64,000 nucleotides of DNA from Dyadobacter arcticus (lineage in GTDB: Bacteria; Bacteroidota; Bacteroidia; Cytophagales; Spirosomataceae), in NCBI RefSeq assembly GCF_011762185.1, contig NZ_JAASQJ010000001.1:248001-312000 (forward strand), written 5' to 3'. The notes under the pieces were generated by a model. The model ran no database searches. It worked only from the letters and a program-made list of their open reading frames with translations, and was not told the DNA's origin. The translations under genes were made by a program, and so were the position numbers. Positions 58,344-64,000 of the stretch are shown piece after piece (position 1 is the first letter of the stretch; each line of letters begins with the position of its first letter).

Positions 58344-58496
58344 ATGGCAAAGAAAGTAGTTGCTACCCTGAAAAAAGAAGGCGGTAAGGCATTTGCAAAA
58401 GTGATCAAAGCCGTAAGATCTCCAAAAACCGGAGCCTATACGTTCAAAGAAGAAATTGTACCCCTTGACGGTGTTCAGGGTGCCTTGAAAAACTAG
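58344..58496 (+). CDS. Small DUF4295 protein
   Basis: This 50-residue gene (ATG 58344, TAG 58494-58496) begins MAKKVVATLKKEGGKAFAKVIK and ends AYTFKEEIVPLDGVQGALKN. It matches DUF4295, a very small basic protein found only in Bacteroidetes and always next to rpmG. Its place among ribosomal genes and its lysine-rich start suggest a ribosome-bound protein; I recall structural work on Bacteroidetes ribosomes describing extra small proteins, but cannot confirm which. It lies 27 bases downstream of rpmG and 13 bases before a GC-rich inverted repeat. Confidence 0.9.
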   Translation: MAKKVVATLKKEGGKAFAKVIKAVRSPKTGAYTFKEEIVPLDGVQGALKN

Positions 58497-58497
58497 T

Positions 58498-58600
58498 CTT
58501 CGGCCGCCCGGCGGCCCGGTGCGCTCAGACTGACATTGTTTGGCTGCAATGAGATTAAAATTGATATTGTCACACTGAGCGAAGTCGAAGCGTGATATTG
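58498..58600. repeat. REP-like composite repeat between DUF4295 and ftsY
   Basis: A GC-rich near-palindrome GGCCGCC-C-GGCGGCC lies at 58502-58516. Next, GCGCTCAGACTGACATTG (58521-58538) resembles an inverted, diverged copy of TCACACTGAGCGAAGTCGAA (58570-58589). The second motif with its surroundings (CTGAGCGAAGTCGAAG) is a widely recurring intergenic repeat in this phylum. TCAC near 58570 and GTGA near 58592 can pair. The whole stretch looks like an inverted pair of REP-like units placed in the operon gap, before the terminator. Confidence 0.7.
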
Positions 58601-58609
58601 CATTATATG

Positions 58610-58638
58610 AAAGGTCCCTTTTGGGACTTTTTTGTTTT
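58610..58638 (+). terminator. Intrinsic terminator before ftsY
   Basis: GTCCC at 58614-58618 pairs with GGGAC at 58623-58627 (extended by AAA/TTT with a bulge), followed by a T-run. It ends the rpmG-DUF4295 unit. A -7 box for ftsY follows immediately. Confidence 0.7.
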
Positions 58639-58645
58639 ATTTTTG
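58638..58645 (+). promoter_or_regulatory. -7 element for ftsY
   Basis: TATTTTTG matches the TAnnTTTG box and overlaps the last base of the terminator T-run. The predicted start near 58652 leaves about 16 bases before the ATG at 58668. A TTTG at 58620-58623 is only 14 bases upstream, nearer than usual. Confidence 0.4.
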
Positions 58646-58667
58646 GGCTACTAATCTTAATTGCACG

Positions 58668-59630
58668 ATGAGTTTATTTGGCTTTTTTTCAAAAGAGAAA
58701 AAAGAAACATTAGATAAAGGCTTGGAGAAAACCAAAGACAGCTTCTTTGGTAAACTTTCCCGGGCCATAATAGGCAAAACGACCATTGATGAAGATGTCC
58801 TGGACGAACTGGAAGACATTCTGGTCAGTTCCGATGTAGGGGTTGAAACAACTGTTAAAGTTATTAAACGGATTGAGGAACGTGTTGCCAGGGACAAATA
58901 TGCCACCACTGCCGAGCTTGACGGAATTTTGCGCGAAGAAATCGCTGCATTGCTTACTGAAAATAAATCAGTTGACATCAAGGACAGTTACGAAACCGAG
59001 CATTTGCCAAAACCTTATGTGATCATGGTCGTGGGTGTGAATGGGGTTGGAAAAACGACAACAATAGGAAAACTGGCTCACCAATTCCATCAGCGAGGAC
59101 ATAAAGTAGTACTGGGTGCAGCGGATACATTCCGCGCAGCGGCTGTGGATCAGCTAAAATTGTGGGGCAAACGAGTTGATGTGCCCGTAATCGATCACGG
59201 AATGAACACCGACCCATCTGCGGTAGCCTATGATGCTTTAAAAAAAGGAATGGAAATTGGTGCCGATGTGATCATCATTGATACCGCCGGCCGTTTGCAT
59301 ACGAAGGTTAACTTGATGAATGAGTTGTCAAAAATCAAGCGGGTAATGCAAAAGATTATTCCGGATGCGCCGCATGAGGTACTTTTGATATTGGATGGAA
59401 GTACTGGTCAAAATGCGGTTATTCAAGCTAGAGAATTTACCAAAGTCACTGAAATAACTGCCCTGGCCATTACCAAACTGGACGGTACCGCCAAAGGTGG
59501 CGTGGTGATCGGTATCTCCGACGAATTTAAAATTCCTGTAAAATACATTGGCGTAGGAGAAAAAATGGATGATCTTCAGGTATTTGACCGAAATGAGTTT
59601 GTTGATTCTTTGTTTAAAAAGATTGGCTGA
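58668..59630 (+). CDS. ftsY: FtsY, signal recognition particle receptor
   Basis: FtsY is the SRP receptor GTPase that docks ribosomes making membrane proteins. The 320-residue protein has a short acidic N-terminal part (MSLFGFFSKEKKETLDKGLEKTKDSFFGKLSR), then the N domain and the G domain with GVNGVGKTTTIGKLAHQF, the I-box DTFRAAAVDQLKLW, DTAGRLHTKVNLMNEL and the TKLDGTAKGG motif. The long acidic A domain of the enteric protein is absent. The ATG at 58668 is preferred over 58632, which lies within the terminator. The gene is followed by rimO after 128 bases. Confidence 0.97.
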   Translation: MSLFGFFSKEKKETLDKGLEKTKDSFFGKLSRAIIGKTTIDEDVLDELEDILVSSDVGVETTVKVIKRIEERVARDKYATTAELDGILREEIAALLTENKSVDIKDSYETEHLPKPYVIMVVGVNGVGKTTTIGKLAHQFHQRGHKVVLGAADTFRAAAVDQLKLWGKRVDVPVIDHGMNTDPSAVAYDALKKGMEIGADVIIIDTAGRLHTKVNLMNELSKIKRVMQKIIPDAPHEVLLILDGSTGQNAVIQAREFTKVTEITALAITKLDGTAKGGVVIGISDEFKIPVKYIGVGEKMDDLQVFDRNEFVDSLFKKIG

Positions 59631-59758
59631 TCATTTGAATTTCCCGAACTTTGCGCGCCGTTTAGCGGTTCATTATCAGCTGATTCACTAATAAAGGAAT
59701 TGCACTATTTCCCAATTTAAAGCCAATAGCTACTGCCAACCGCTCATAGCTAACCCCA

Positions 59759-61120
59759 ATGAAAACCAAAGGAATAATCAAGAATAAGGTTAATATTGTT
59801 ACGCTGGGCTGCTCCAAAAATGTGGTGGATTCAGAAGTGCTTTACACACAACTCAAAGGAAACGGATTTAATGTTGCGCATGAATCCAGAAAAGATGATT
59901 CCCAGATTGTTGTCATCAACACCTGCGGTTTTATCGACAATGCCAAAGAAGAATCCATTAACACCATTCTTCGTTACGCCGACGCCAAAGCAGCAGGAAT
60001 TGTGGATAAGGTATATGTTACAGGCTGTCTTTCACACCGTTACAAGGATGAACTTTCCATCGAAATTCCTACGGTCGACGCATGGTTCGGCACCAACGAG
60101 TTGCCTCGCCTCCTCAAAACACTTAAAGCCGATTACAAGCATGAATTGGTTGGAGAACGTTTACTCACAACGCCAGCACATTATGCCTATCTGAAAATTG
60201 CCGAAGGTTGCGACCGCCCATGTAGCTTTTGCGCAATCCCCATAATGCGCGGCGGACATATTTCCCGCCCCATTGAGGATCTTGTAAAAGAAGCCAAATC
60301 ATTGGCAAAGCGCGGCACGAAAGAACTGATTCTTATTGCACAAGATCTGACTTACTACGGTCTGGATATTTATAAAAAAAGAAATCTATCCGATCTGCTT
60401 GCTCAACTATCTGATGTGGAGGGAATCGAGTGGATTAGATTGCAATATGCTTATCCCGCAGGCTTCCCAATGGACGTTTTGGATGTCATGAATGAACGTG
60501 ATAACATTTGTAAGTATCTGGACATGCCTTTGCAATCGGGCTCGACAGAGATCCTTAAATCGATGCGCAGAGGCATTACCCGCGAGAAAACGGAGGCGCT
60601 CATCGAAACCATTCGTGAGAAGGTCCCTGGAATTACATTAAGGACTACGTTGATTGTTGGACATCCTGGTGAAACGGAGGCATTGTTCGATGAAACTTAC
60701 GAGTTTGTAGAAAAGATGCGTTTCGACCGATTGGGTGCATTCCAATATTCGCACGAAGACAATACGCATTCCTACACCATGCCGGATGACATTCCTGCTG
60801 AGATTAAACAAGAACGTGCGGATGCTATTATGGAATTGCAGCAAGGCATATCCTATGAATTGAACCAACAAAAAATAGGTAATACTTATAAAGTGCTTTT
60901 CGACCGCAAGGAAGGTGGACATTTTATCGGCCGTACAGAATTCGATTCCCCCGAAGTAGATAATGAGGTGTTGATCCCTGCAAGCCAGTTTGTTAGGTTG
61001 GGAGATTTCGCCAATATTAAAATCACATCTGCCGAAGAGTTTGACCTTTATGGCGAAGTCGTTTCTTCAGTCCCTTTTTCCGAAGATCCGGCCTTATTAA
61101 ATTTGCTCATCAAACATTAA
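59759..61120 (+). CDS. rimO: RimO, ribosomal protein S12 methylthiotransferase
   Basis: RimO is a radical SAM enzyme that adds a methylthio group to an aspartate of ribosomal protein S12. The 453-residue protein has the MTTase N-terminal domain (VTLGCSKNVVDSEVL, NTCGFIDNAKEES, VTGCLSHRYKDEL with three cluster cysteines), the radical SAM core with CDRPCSFCAIPIMRGG, and a C-terminal TRAM domain. LRTTLIVGHPGETEALFDETYEFVEKMRFDRLGAFQYS is typical of RimO rather than MiaB. It is preceded by ftsY and followed 18 bases on by the DUF4293 gene; this gene order recurs in Bacteroidetes. Confidence 0.96.
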   Translation: MKTKGIIKNKVNIVTLGCSKNVVDSEVLYTQLKGNGFNVAHESRKDDSQIVVINTCGFIDNAKEESINTILRYADAKAAGIVDKVYVTGCLSHRYKDELSIEIPTVDAWFGTNELPRLLKTLKADYKHELVGERLLTTPAHYAYLKIAEGCDRPCSFCAIPIMRGGHISRPIEDLVKEAKSLAKRGTKELILIAQDLTYYGLDIYKKRNLSDLLAQLSDVEGIEWIRLQYAYPAGFPMDVLDVMNERDNICKYLDMPLQSGSTEILKSMRRGITREKTEALIETIREKVPGITLRTTLIVGHPGETEALFDETYEFVEKMRFDRLGAFQYSHEDNTHSYTMPDDIPAEIKQERADAIMELQQGISYELNQQKIGNTYKVLFDRKEGGHFIGRTEFDSPEVDNEVLIPASQFVRLGDFANIKITSAEEFDLYGEVVSSVPFSEDPALLNLLIKH

Positions 61121-61138
61121 AGAATAACAGTTTAGCAC

Positions 61139-61615
61139 ATGTTACAAAGAATCCAATCTATCTTCCTAGCCATCGCAATCGTAGGAATGGGTATTTTCCT
61201 TGCTTTCCCGATCTGGACCAAAGTATCTGTCACAGGGATACAAAAAGCCGAATTAACCGCTATTAAACTTACACATCAGGTAACAGAGGTTCAATCCACG
61301 ATTCAGCCAGTTTACTATCTCATAATTTTAGCAGTACTGGTTGCCGGTATTTCGGCTTACGCCATTTCTCAATTTCGCAACCGCGTCTTACAATCTGCCT
61401 TGTGTGCAGTCAATTCTATATTGATGACCGTTATCATGGGTTTGGTCATTTATTTTACTTATTATAAGACAGCAAAACTGTTTGATTCCGAGCTTCCAGG
61501 TAAATATGACATTGGGTTTTACGGCTTGGTGGGCGCAATGCTAGCCAATGTTTTTGCAAATCGCTTTATCCGTAAAGATGAGCGTACGGTTCAACAATCC
61601 AAAAGATTCAGGTAA
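61139..61615 (+). CDS. DUF4293 four-helix membrane protein
   Basis: The 158-residue protein shows four hydrophobic segments: near residues 7-25 (IFLAIAIVGMGIFLAFPIW), 60-80 (YYLIILAVLVAGISAYAISQF), 85-105 and 130-145. This is the DUF4293 family, small inner-membrane proteins found in Bacteroidetes directly after rimO. Its role is unknown. It lies 18 bases after rimO and is the last gene of the unit. A short inverted repeat (GGGTAA/TTACCC) is visible around 61630-61662, but it lacks a T-run. Confidence 0.85.
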   Translation: MLQRIQSIFLAIAIVGMGIFLAFPIWTKVSVTGIQKAELTAIKLTHQVTEVQSTIQPVYYLIILAVLVAGISAYAISQFRNRVLQSALCAVNSILMTVIMGLVIYFTYYKTAKLFDSELPGKYDIGFYGLVGAMLANVFANRFIRKDERTVQQSKRFR

Positions 61616-61659
61616 GCAATGATCTGTTTTGGGTAAGTGAATCTCATTACAACTTTACC

Positions 61660-62676
61660 CTAAACCAGTCCTTCTCTCAGCAGATCGTGCAAATGCACGA
61701 AACCCAGCACTTTCCCCGCTTCCACAACAACCACCTGCGTGATGCTTCGCGACTGCATAATTTCCAAAGCATTCACCGCATATTCGTCGGGGGAGACAGA
61801 TATTGGAGATCTAGTCATGATATCGGCAGCTGTAAGATTGAGAATCCGGATCGCCTGATGTTCTTTCAGCATTCTACGCAAATCACCGTCGGTAATAATT
61901 CCAATCATTTGGCCATCAACATCATTAACCGCCGTAGCACCCAGTCTTTTTGAAGTCATTTCAAGAATAACTTCCTGTAAATTAGCAGTTTCCGAGACAA
62001 TCGGTAAAGCATTATGCGGGTAGATATCACAAATTTTCAGGTATAGTCTTTTTCCCAAAGAACCTCCCGGATGGAATCGGGCAAAGTCATCATGCGTGAA
62101 ACCTCTTGCTTCTAGCAGACAGATCGCCAATGCATCTCCCAAAGCCATTGTCACTGAGGTACTTACAGTTGGTGCCAGATTTAAGGGATCGGCCTCTCTC
62201 GGAGCAAATGCATGTAGAATAAATTTGCAATTTTTGGCCAGATAAGATTCCCTGTTGCTGACCATTGCGATCATGGTAACTCCTATACGTTTCAACAGCG
62301 GAACCAGCACTTTTATCTCCGATGTATCGCCACTTTTGGATATAACGATCACAACGTCATTGGTTTGAATCATGCCCAAATCGCCATGAATAGCATCGGC
62401 AGCATGCATAAACAGCGCGGGCGTCCCAGTCGAGTTGAGAGTGGCTACGATCTTCTGTCCAACAATGGCACTCTTGCCTACACCGGAAATGACTACCCTG
62501 CCTCCGGAGTTTAAAATAGCATATACGCAGTTTTCAAATTCGTCATCAATCAGTTCAACTATTTTATGCAAAGCTTCTGCCTCTTGCTGTATTACATCTT
62601 TTGCTATCGACTGAATATTTTTTATTAATTTCAAATCTGAAACACAGTTTATAGGGATAGAATCGTCAAAATTCAT
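61660..62676 (-). CDS. kdsD: KdsD-type arabinose 5-phosphate isomerase
   Basis: The 338-residue protein (ATG 62676) converts ribulose 5-phosphate to arabinose 5-phosphate, the first step of KDO synthesis. It has an SIS sugar-isomerase domain (residues ~30-190: GRVVISGVGKSAIVGQKIVATLNSTGTPALFMHAADAIHGDLGMI, VIVISKSGDTSEIKVLVPLLKR) and two CBS domains at the C-terminus (LPIVSETANLQEVILEMTSKRLGATAVND and MTRSPISVSPDEYAVNALEIM). It matches the KpsF/GutQ/KdsD family. Its pathway partner KdsC is encoded at 10202-10723. It diverges from recQ with 54 bases between the starts; a -7 box close to the ATG implies a very short leader. Confidence 0.93.
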   Translation of the reverse strand: MNFDDSIPINCVSDLKLIKNIQSIAKDVIQQEAEALHKIVELIDDEFENCVYAILNSGGRVVISGVGKSAIVGQKIVATLNSTGTPALFMHAADAIHGDLGMIQTNDVVIVISKSGDTSEIKVLVPLLKRIGVTMIAMVSNRESYLAKNCKFILHAFAPREADPLNLAPTVSTSVTMALGDALAICLLEARGFTHDDFARFHPGGSLGKRLYLKICDIYPHNALPIVSETANLQEVILEMTSKRLGATAVNDVDGQMIGIITDGDLRRMLKEHQAIRILNLTAADIMTRSPISVSPDEYAVNALEIMQSRSITQVVVVEAGKVLGFVHLHDLLREGLV

Positions 62677-62687
62677 TTCAAAAAAAG

Positions 62688-62695
62688 CAAAGATA
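62688..62695 (-). promoter_or_regulatory. -7 element for kdsD with very short leader
   Basis: TATCTTTG on the minus strand fits TAnnTTTG. The predicted transcription start near 62682 lies only about 6 bases before the ATG at 62676, so the mRNA may be nearly leaderless. No -33 TTG was found at the usual distance. Confidence 0.4.
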
Positions 62696-62730
62696 AAGAA
62701 GTTTGGGGATAACCATTTTGTTAACAGAGT

Positions 62731-64000
62731 ATGGTAAAGCAGGTTGAGCAAGTCGTCTTAGACACGTTAAAAGAGAAACTAAAAGAAATATTTGGATATA
62801 GTCAGTTTCGTGGAGAGCAAGAAGTAATTATTCAAAATATTCTCCTAGGTAAAAACACTTTTGTAATCATGCCCACAGGGGCTGGCAAGTCACTTTGCTA
62901 CCAATTACCTGCATTGGTAAGTGAAGGGTTAACAATCGTTATTTCGCCGCTCATTGCATTGATGAAAAATCAGGTTGACCAGCTCACCGCTTTTGGAATC
63001 AATGCCCAATTTCTTAATTCAACGCTTACCAAAGCAGAAATGACCCGTGTTAAAACGGATGCATTGGATGGAACGCTTAAATTACTCTACATAGCCCCCG
63101 AGTCGCTTACCAAAGAAGATAACCTCGATTTTCTTAAAAAAGTAAATATTTCCTTTATCGCCATCGATGAAGCACATTGTATTTCTGAGTGGGGCCATGA
63201 TTTCAGGCCAGAATATCGACGGATTTATGGAATTATTGAAAATATAGGTCAGCTCCCAATCATTGCACTTACAGCCACTGCAACCCCAAAAGTGCAGCAG
63301 GATATTCGCAAGAACCTGCAAATGGAGGAAGCGGAGACATTTAAATCGTCTTTCAACCGGAAAAACCTTTATTACGAGATACGCCCCAAAAAGGATGTCA
63401 AAAAGCAGCTGATCCGGTATATCAGAAATAACAAAGGAAAATCTGGGATTGTATATTGCCTGAGCCGCAAAACGGTTGAGGAAGTTGCCGAACTACTGAA
63501 TGTTAATGATGTTCGCGCATTACCGTATCATGCTGGTTTAGACAGCAATACGCGTATGGCCAACCAGGATGCATTCCTGAATGAGGAGGCTGATGTGATC
63601 GTGGCAACCATTGCATTTGGAATGGGCATTGATAAGCCGGATGTTCGCTTTGTCATCCATTATGATGTTCCCAAGTCGTTAGAAGGCTATTACCAGGAAA
63701 CCGGCCGCGCCGGACGTGACGGATTGGAAGGGAATTGCCTGATGTTTTACAGCTATGAGGACATTCAGAAGCTCGAAAAATTCAACAAGGATAAAACCGT
63801 AACCGAGCGGGATAATGCGCGCCATTTGCTCAATGAAATGGTGGCATACGCTACATTAGGCGTTTGTCGCAGAAGGCAATTGCTAAGTTATTTTGGAGAA
63901 TACCTGGATAAGGATTGCGGCGCCTGCGACAATTGTATCAAACATACTGATAAGAGTAAGGTTCAGGAAGATGTGATTTTGGTGCTAAAAGCGGTTGCAC
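62731..64000 (+). CDS. recQ: RecQ DNA helicase (3' end beyond window)
   Basis: RecQ unwinds DNA 3'-5' and acts in recombination repair. From the ATG at 62731, 423 codons are present before the window ends, and the reading frame stays open. The motifs in order are: FGYSQFRGEQEVIIQNIL, VIMPTGAGKSLCYQLPAL (Walker A), VISPLIALMKNQVDQL, FIAIDEAHCISEWGHDFRPEYRR (DEAH box and aromatic loop), ALTATATPKVQQDI, YHAGLDSN, FGMGIDKPDVRFVIHYDVPKS and ETGRAGRDG. The zinc-binding region of the RQC domain, CRRRQLLSYFGEYLDKDCGACDNCIKH, is also present. The C-terminal HRDC domain, if any, lies beyond the window. Confidence 0.97.
   Translation, partial: MVKQVEQVVLDTLKEKLKEIFGYSQFRGEQEVIIQNILLGKNTFVIMPTGAGKSLCYQLPALVSEGLTIVISPLIALMKNQVDQLTAFGINAQFLNSTLTKAEMTRVKTDALDGTLKLLYIAPESLTKEDNLDFLKKVNISFIAIDEAHCISEWGHDFRPEYRRIYGIIENIGQLPIIALTATATPKVQQDIRKNLQMEEAETFKSSFNRKNLYYEIRPKKDVKKQLIRYIRNNKGKSGIVYCLSRKTVEEVAELLNVNDVRALPYHAGLDSNTRMANQDAFLNEEADVIVATIAFGMGIDKPDVRFVIHYDVPKSLEGYYQETGRAGRDGLEGNCLMFYSYEDIQKLEKFNKDKTVTERDNARHLLNEMVAYATLGVCRRRQLLSYFGEYLDKDCGACDNCIKHTDKSKVQEDVILVLKAVA

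Noticed and set aside
61630..61662. Terminator between the DUF4293 and kdsD genes
   Set aside because: The GGGTAA/TTACCC stem is short with a long loop and lacks a T-run on either strand, so I did not list it as a terminator.

Overview
This window comes from a Bacteroidetes chromosome of the Cytophagales type; the gene set most resembles Dyadobacter or a close relative (an inference from gene content). The clues are: GldB; DUF4295 between rpmG and ftsY; a fused alpha-beta E1 of branched-chain ketoacid dehydrogenase; DUF6089, DUF4293 and DUF1573 proteins; a DksA-like protein without its zinc cysteines; no Shine-Dalgarno sequences; and Bacteroidetes promoters with a TAnnTTTG -7 box (for example before rplM and rpmG). 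No tRNA, rRNA, CRISPR array, prophage or insertion sequence was seen. Most of the window is ordinary core genome, with small accessory pieces.

Layout. 1-3432: end of a division and cell-wall cluster on the minus strand (murD-ftsW-murG, murG cut by the edge). 3583-4583: a short MscL and an ECF sigma factor. 4718-7524: translation genes rplM-rpsI-rpsB-tsf, with terminators after rpsB and tsf and a striking phased inverted repeat between rpsI and rpsB. 7707-13971: envelope and sugar genes (outer-membrane barrel, DUF1080, DUF2520, KdsC, acyltransferase, polysaccharide deacetylase) and a lone sbcD. 13977-15352: an AbiEii-like nucleotidyltransferase with its small partner, then a DksA-like gene. 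15487-16467: a lone pyruvate dehydrogenase E1 beta gene. 16617-23497: a three-gene transglutaminase, ATP-grasp/alpha-E and DUF2126 cluster, probably for an unknown peptide or amide product. 23637-25355: proC and a 2-oxoadipate dioxygenase gene. 25358-30838: a small DUF2442 pair, a double-domain esterase, a dehydrogenase and an acyl-CoA carboxylase beta subunit.

30944-35724 is envelope again: MCE/MlaD protein, N-acetylmuramoyl-L-alanine amidase and LptD. 36392-41139 holds the fused E1 and then a PglC-PglD-PglE-like trio. 41191-48879 carries FKBP, Nth, a second ECF sigma factor with a small overlapping partner, YjjG, and a five-gene minus-strand run (two DUF6089 barrels, DUF2911, a trypsin-like protease, a PhyH oxygenase). 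49034-51400 is an ABC transporter with a DUF3299-like protein, possibly a zinc system. 51402-57865 has solitary nuoH, gldB, an SDR protein, a TlpA-type thioredoxin, gatB and a lipoprotein cytochrome c. 58134-61615 is rpmG-DUF4295-ftsY-rimO-DUF4293 with a REP-like element. The end has kdsD diverging from recQ, which is cut by the right edge.

Functional themes are peptidoglycan synthesis (murD, ftsW, murG, amidase), LPS (kdsC, kdsD, lptD), translation and secretion (ribosomal proteins, tsf, gatB, rimO, ftsY), and ketoacid or acyl-CoA metabolism (pdhB, fused E1, carboxylase, proC-hglS). The least understood parts are the transglutaminase/ATP-grasp/DUF2126 cluster, the putative metal ABC system, and the phased repeat at 6586-6682.
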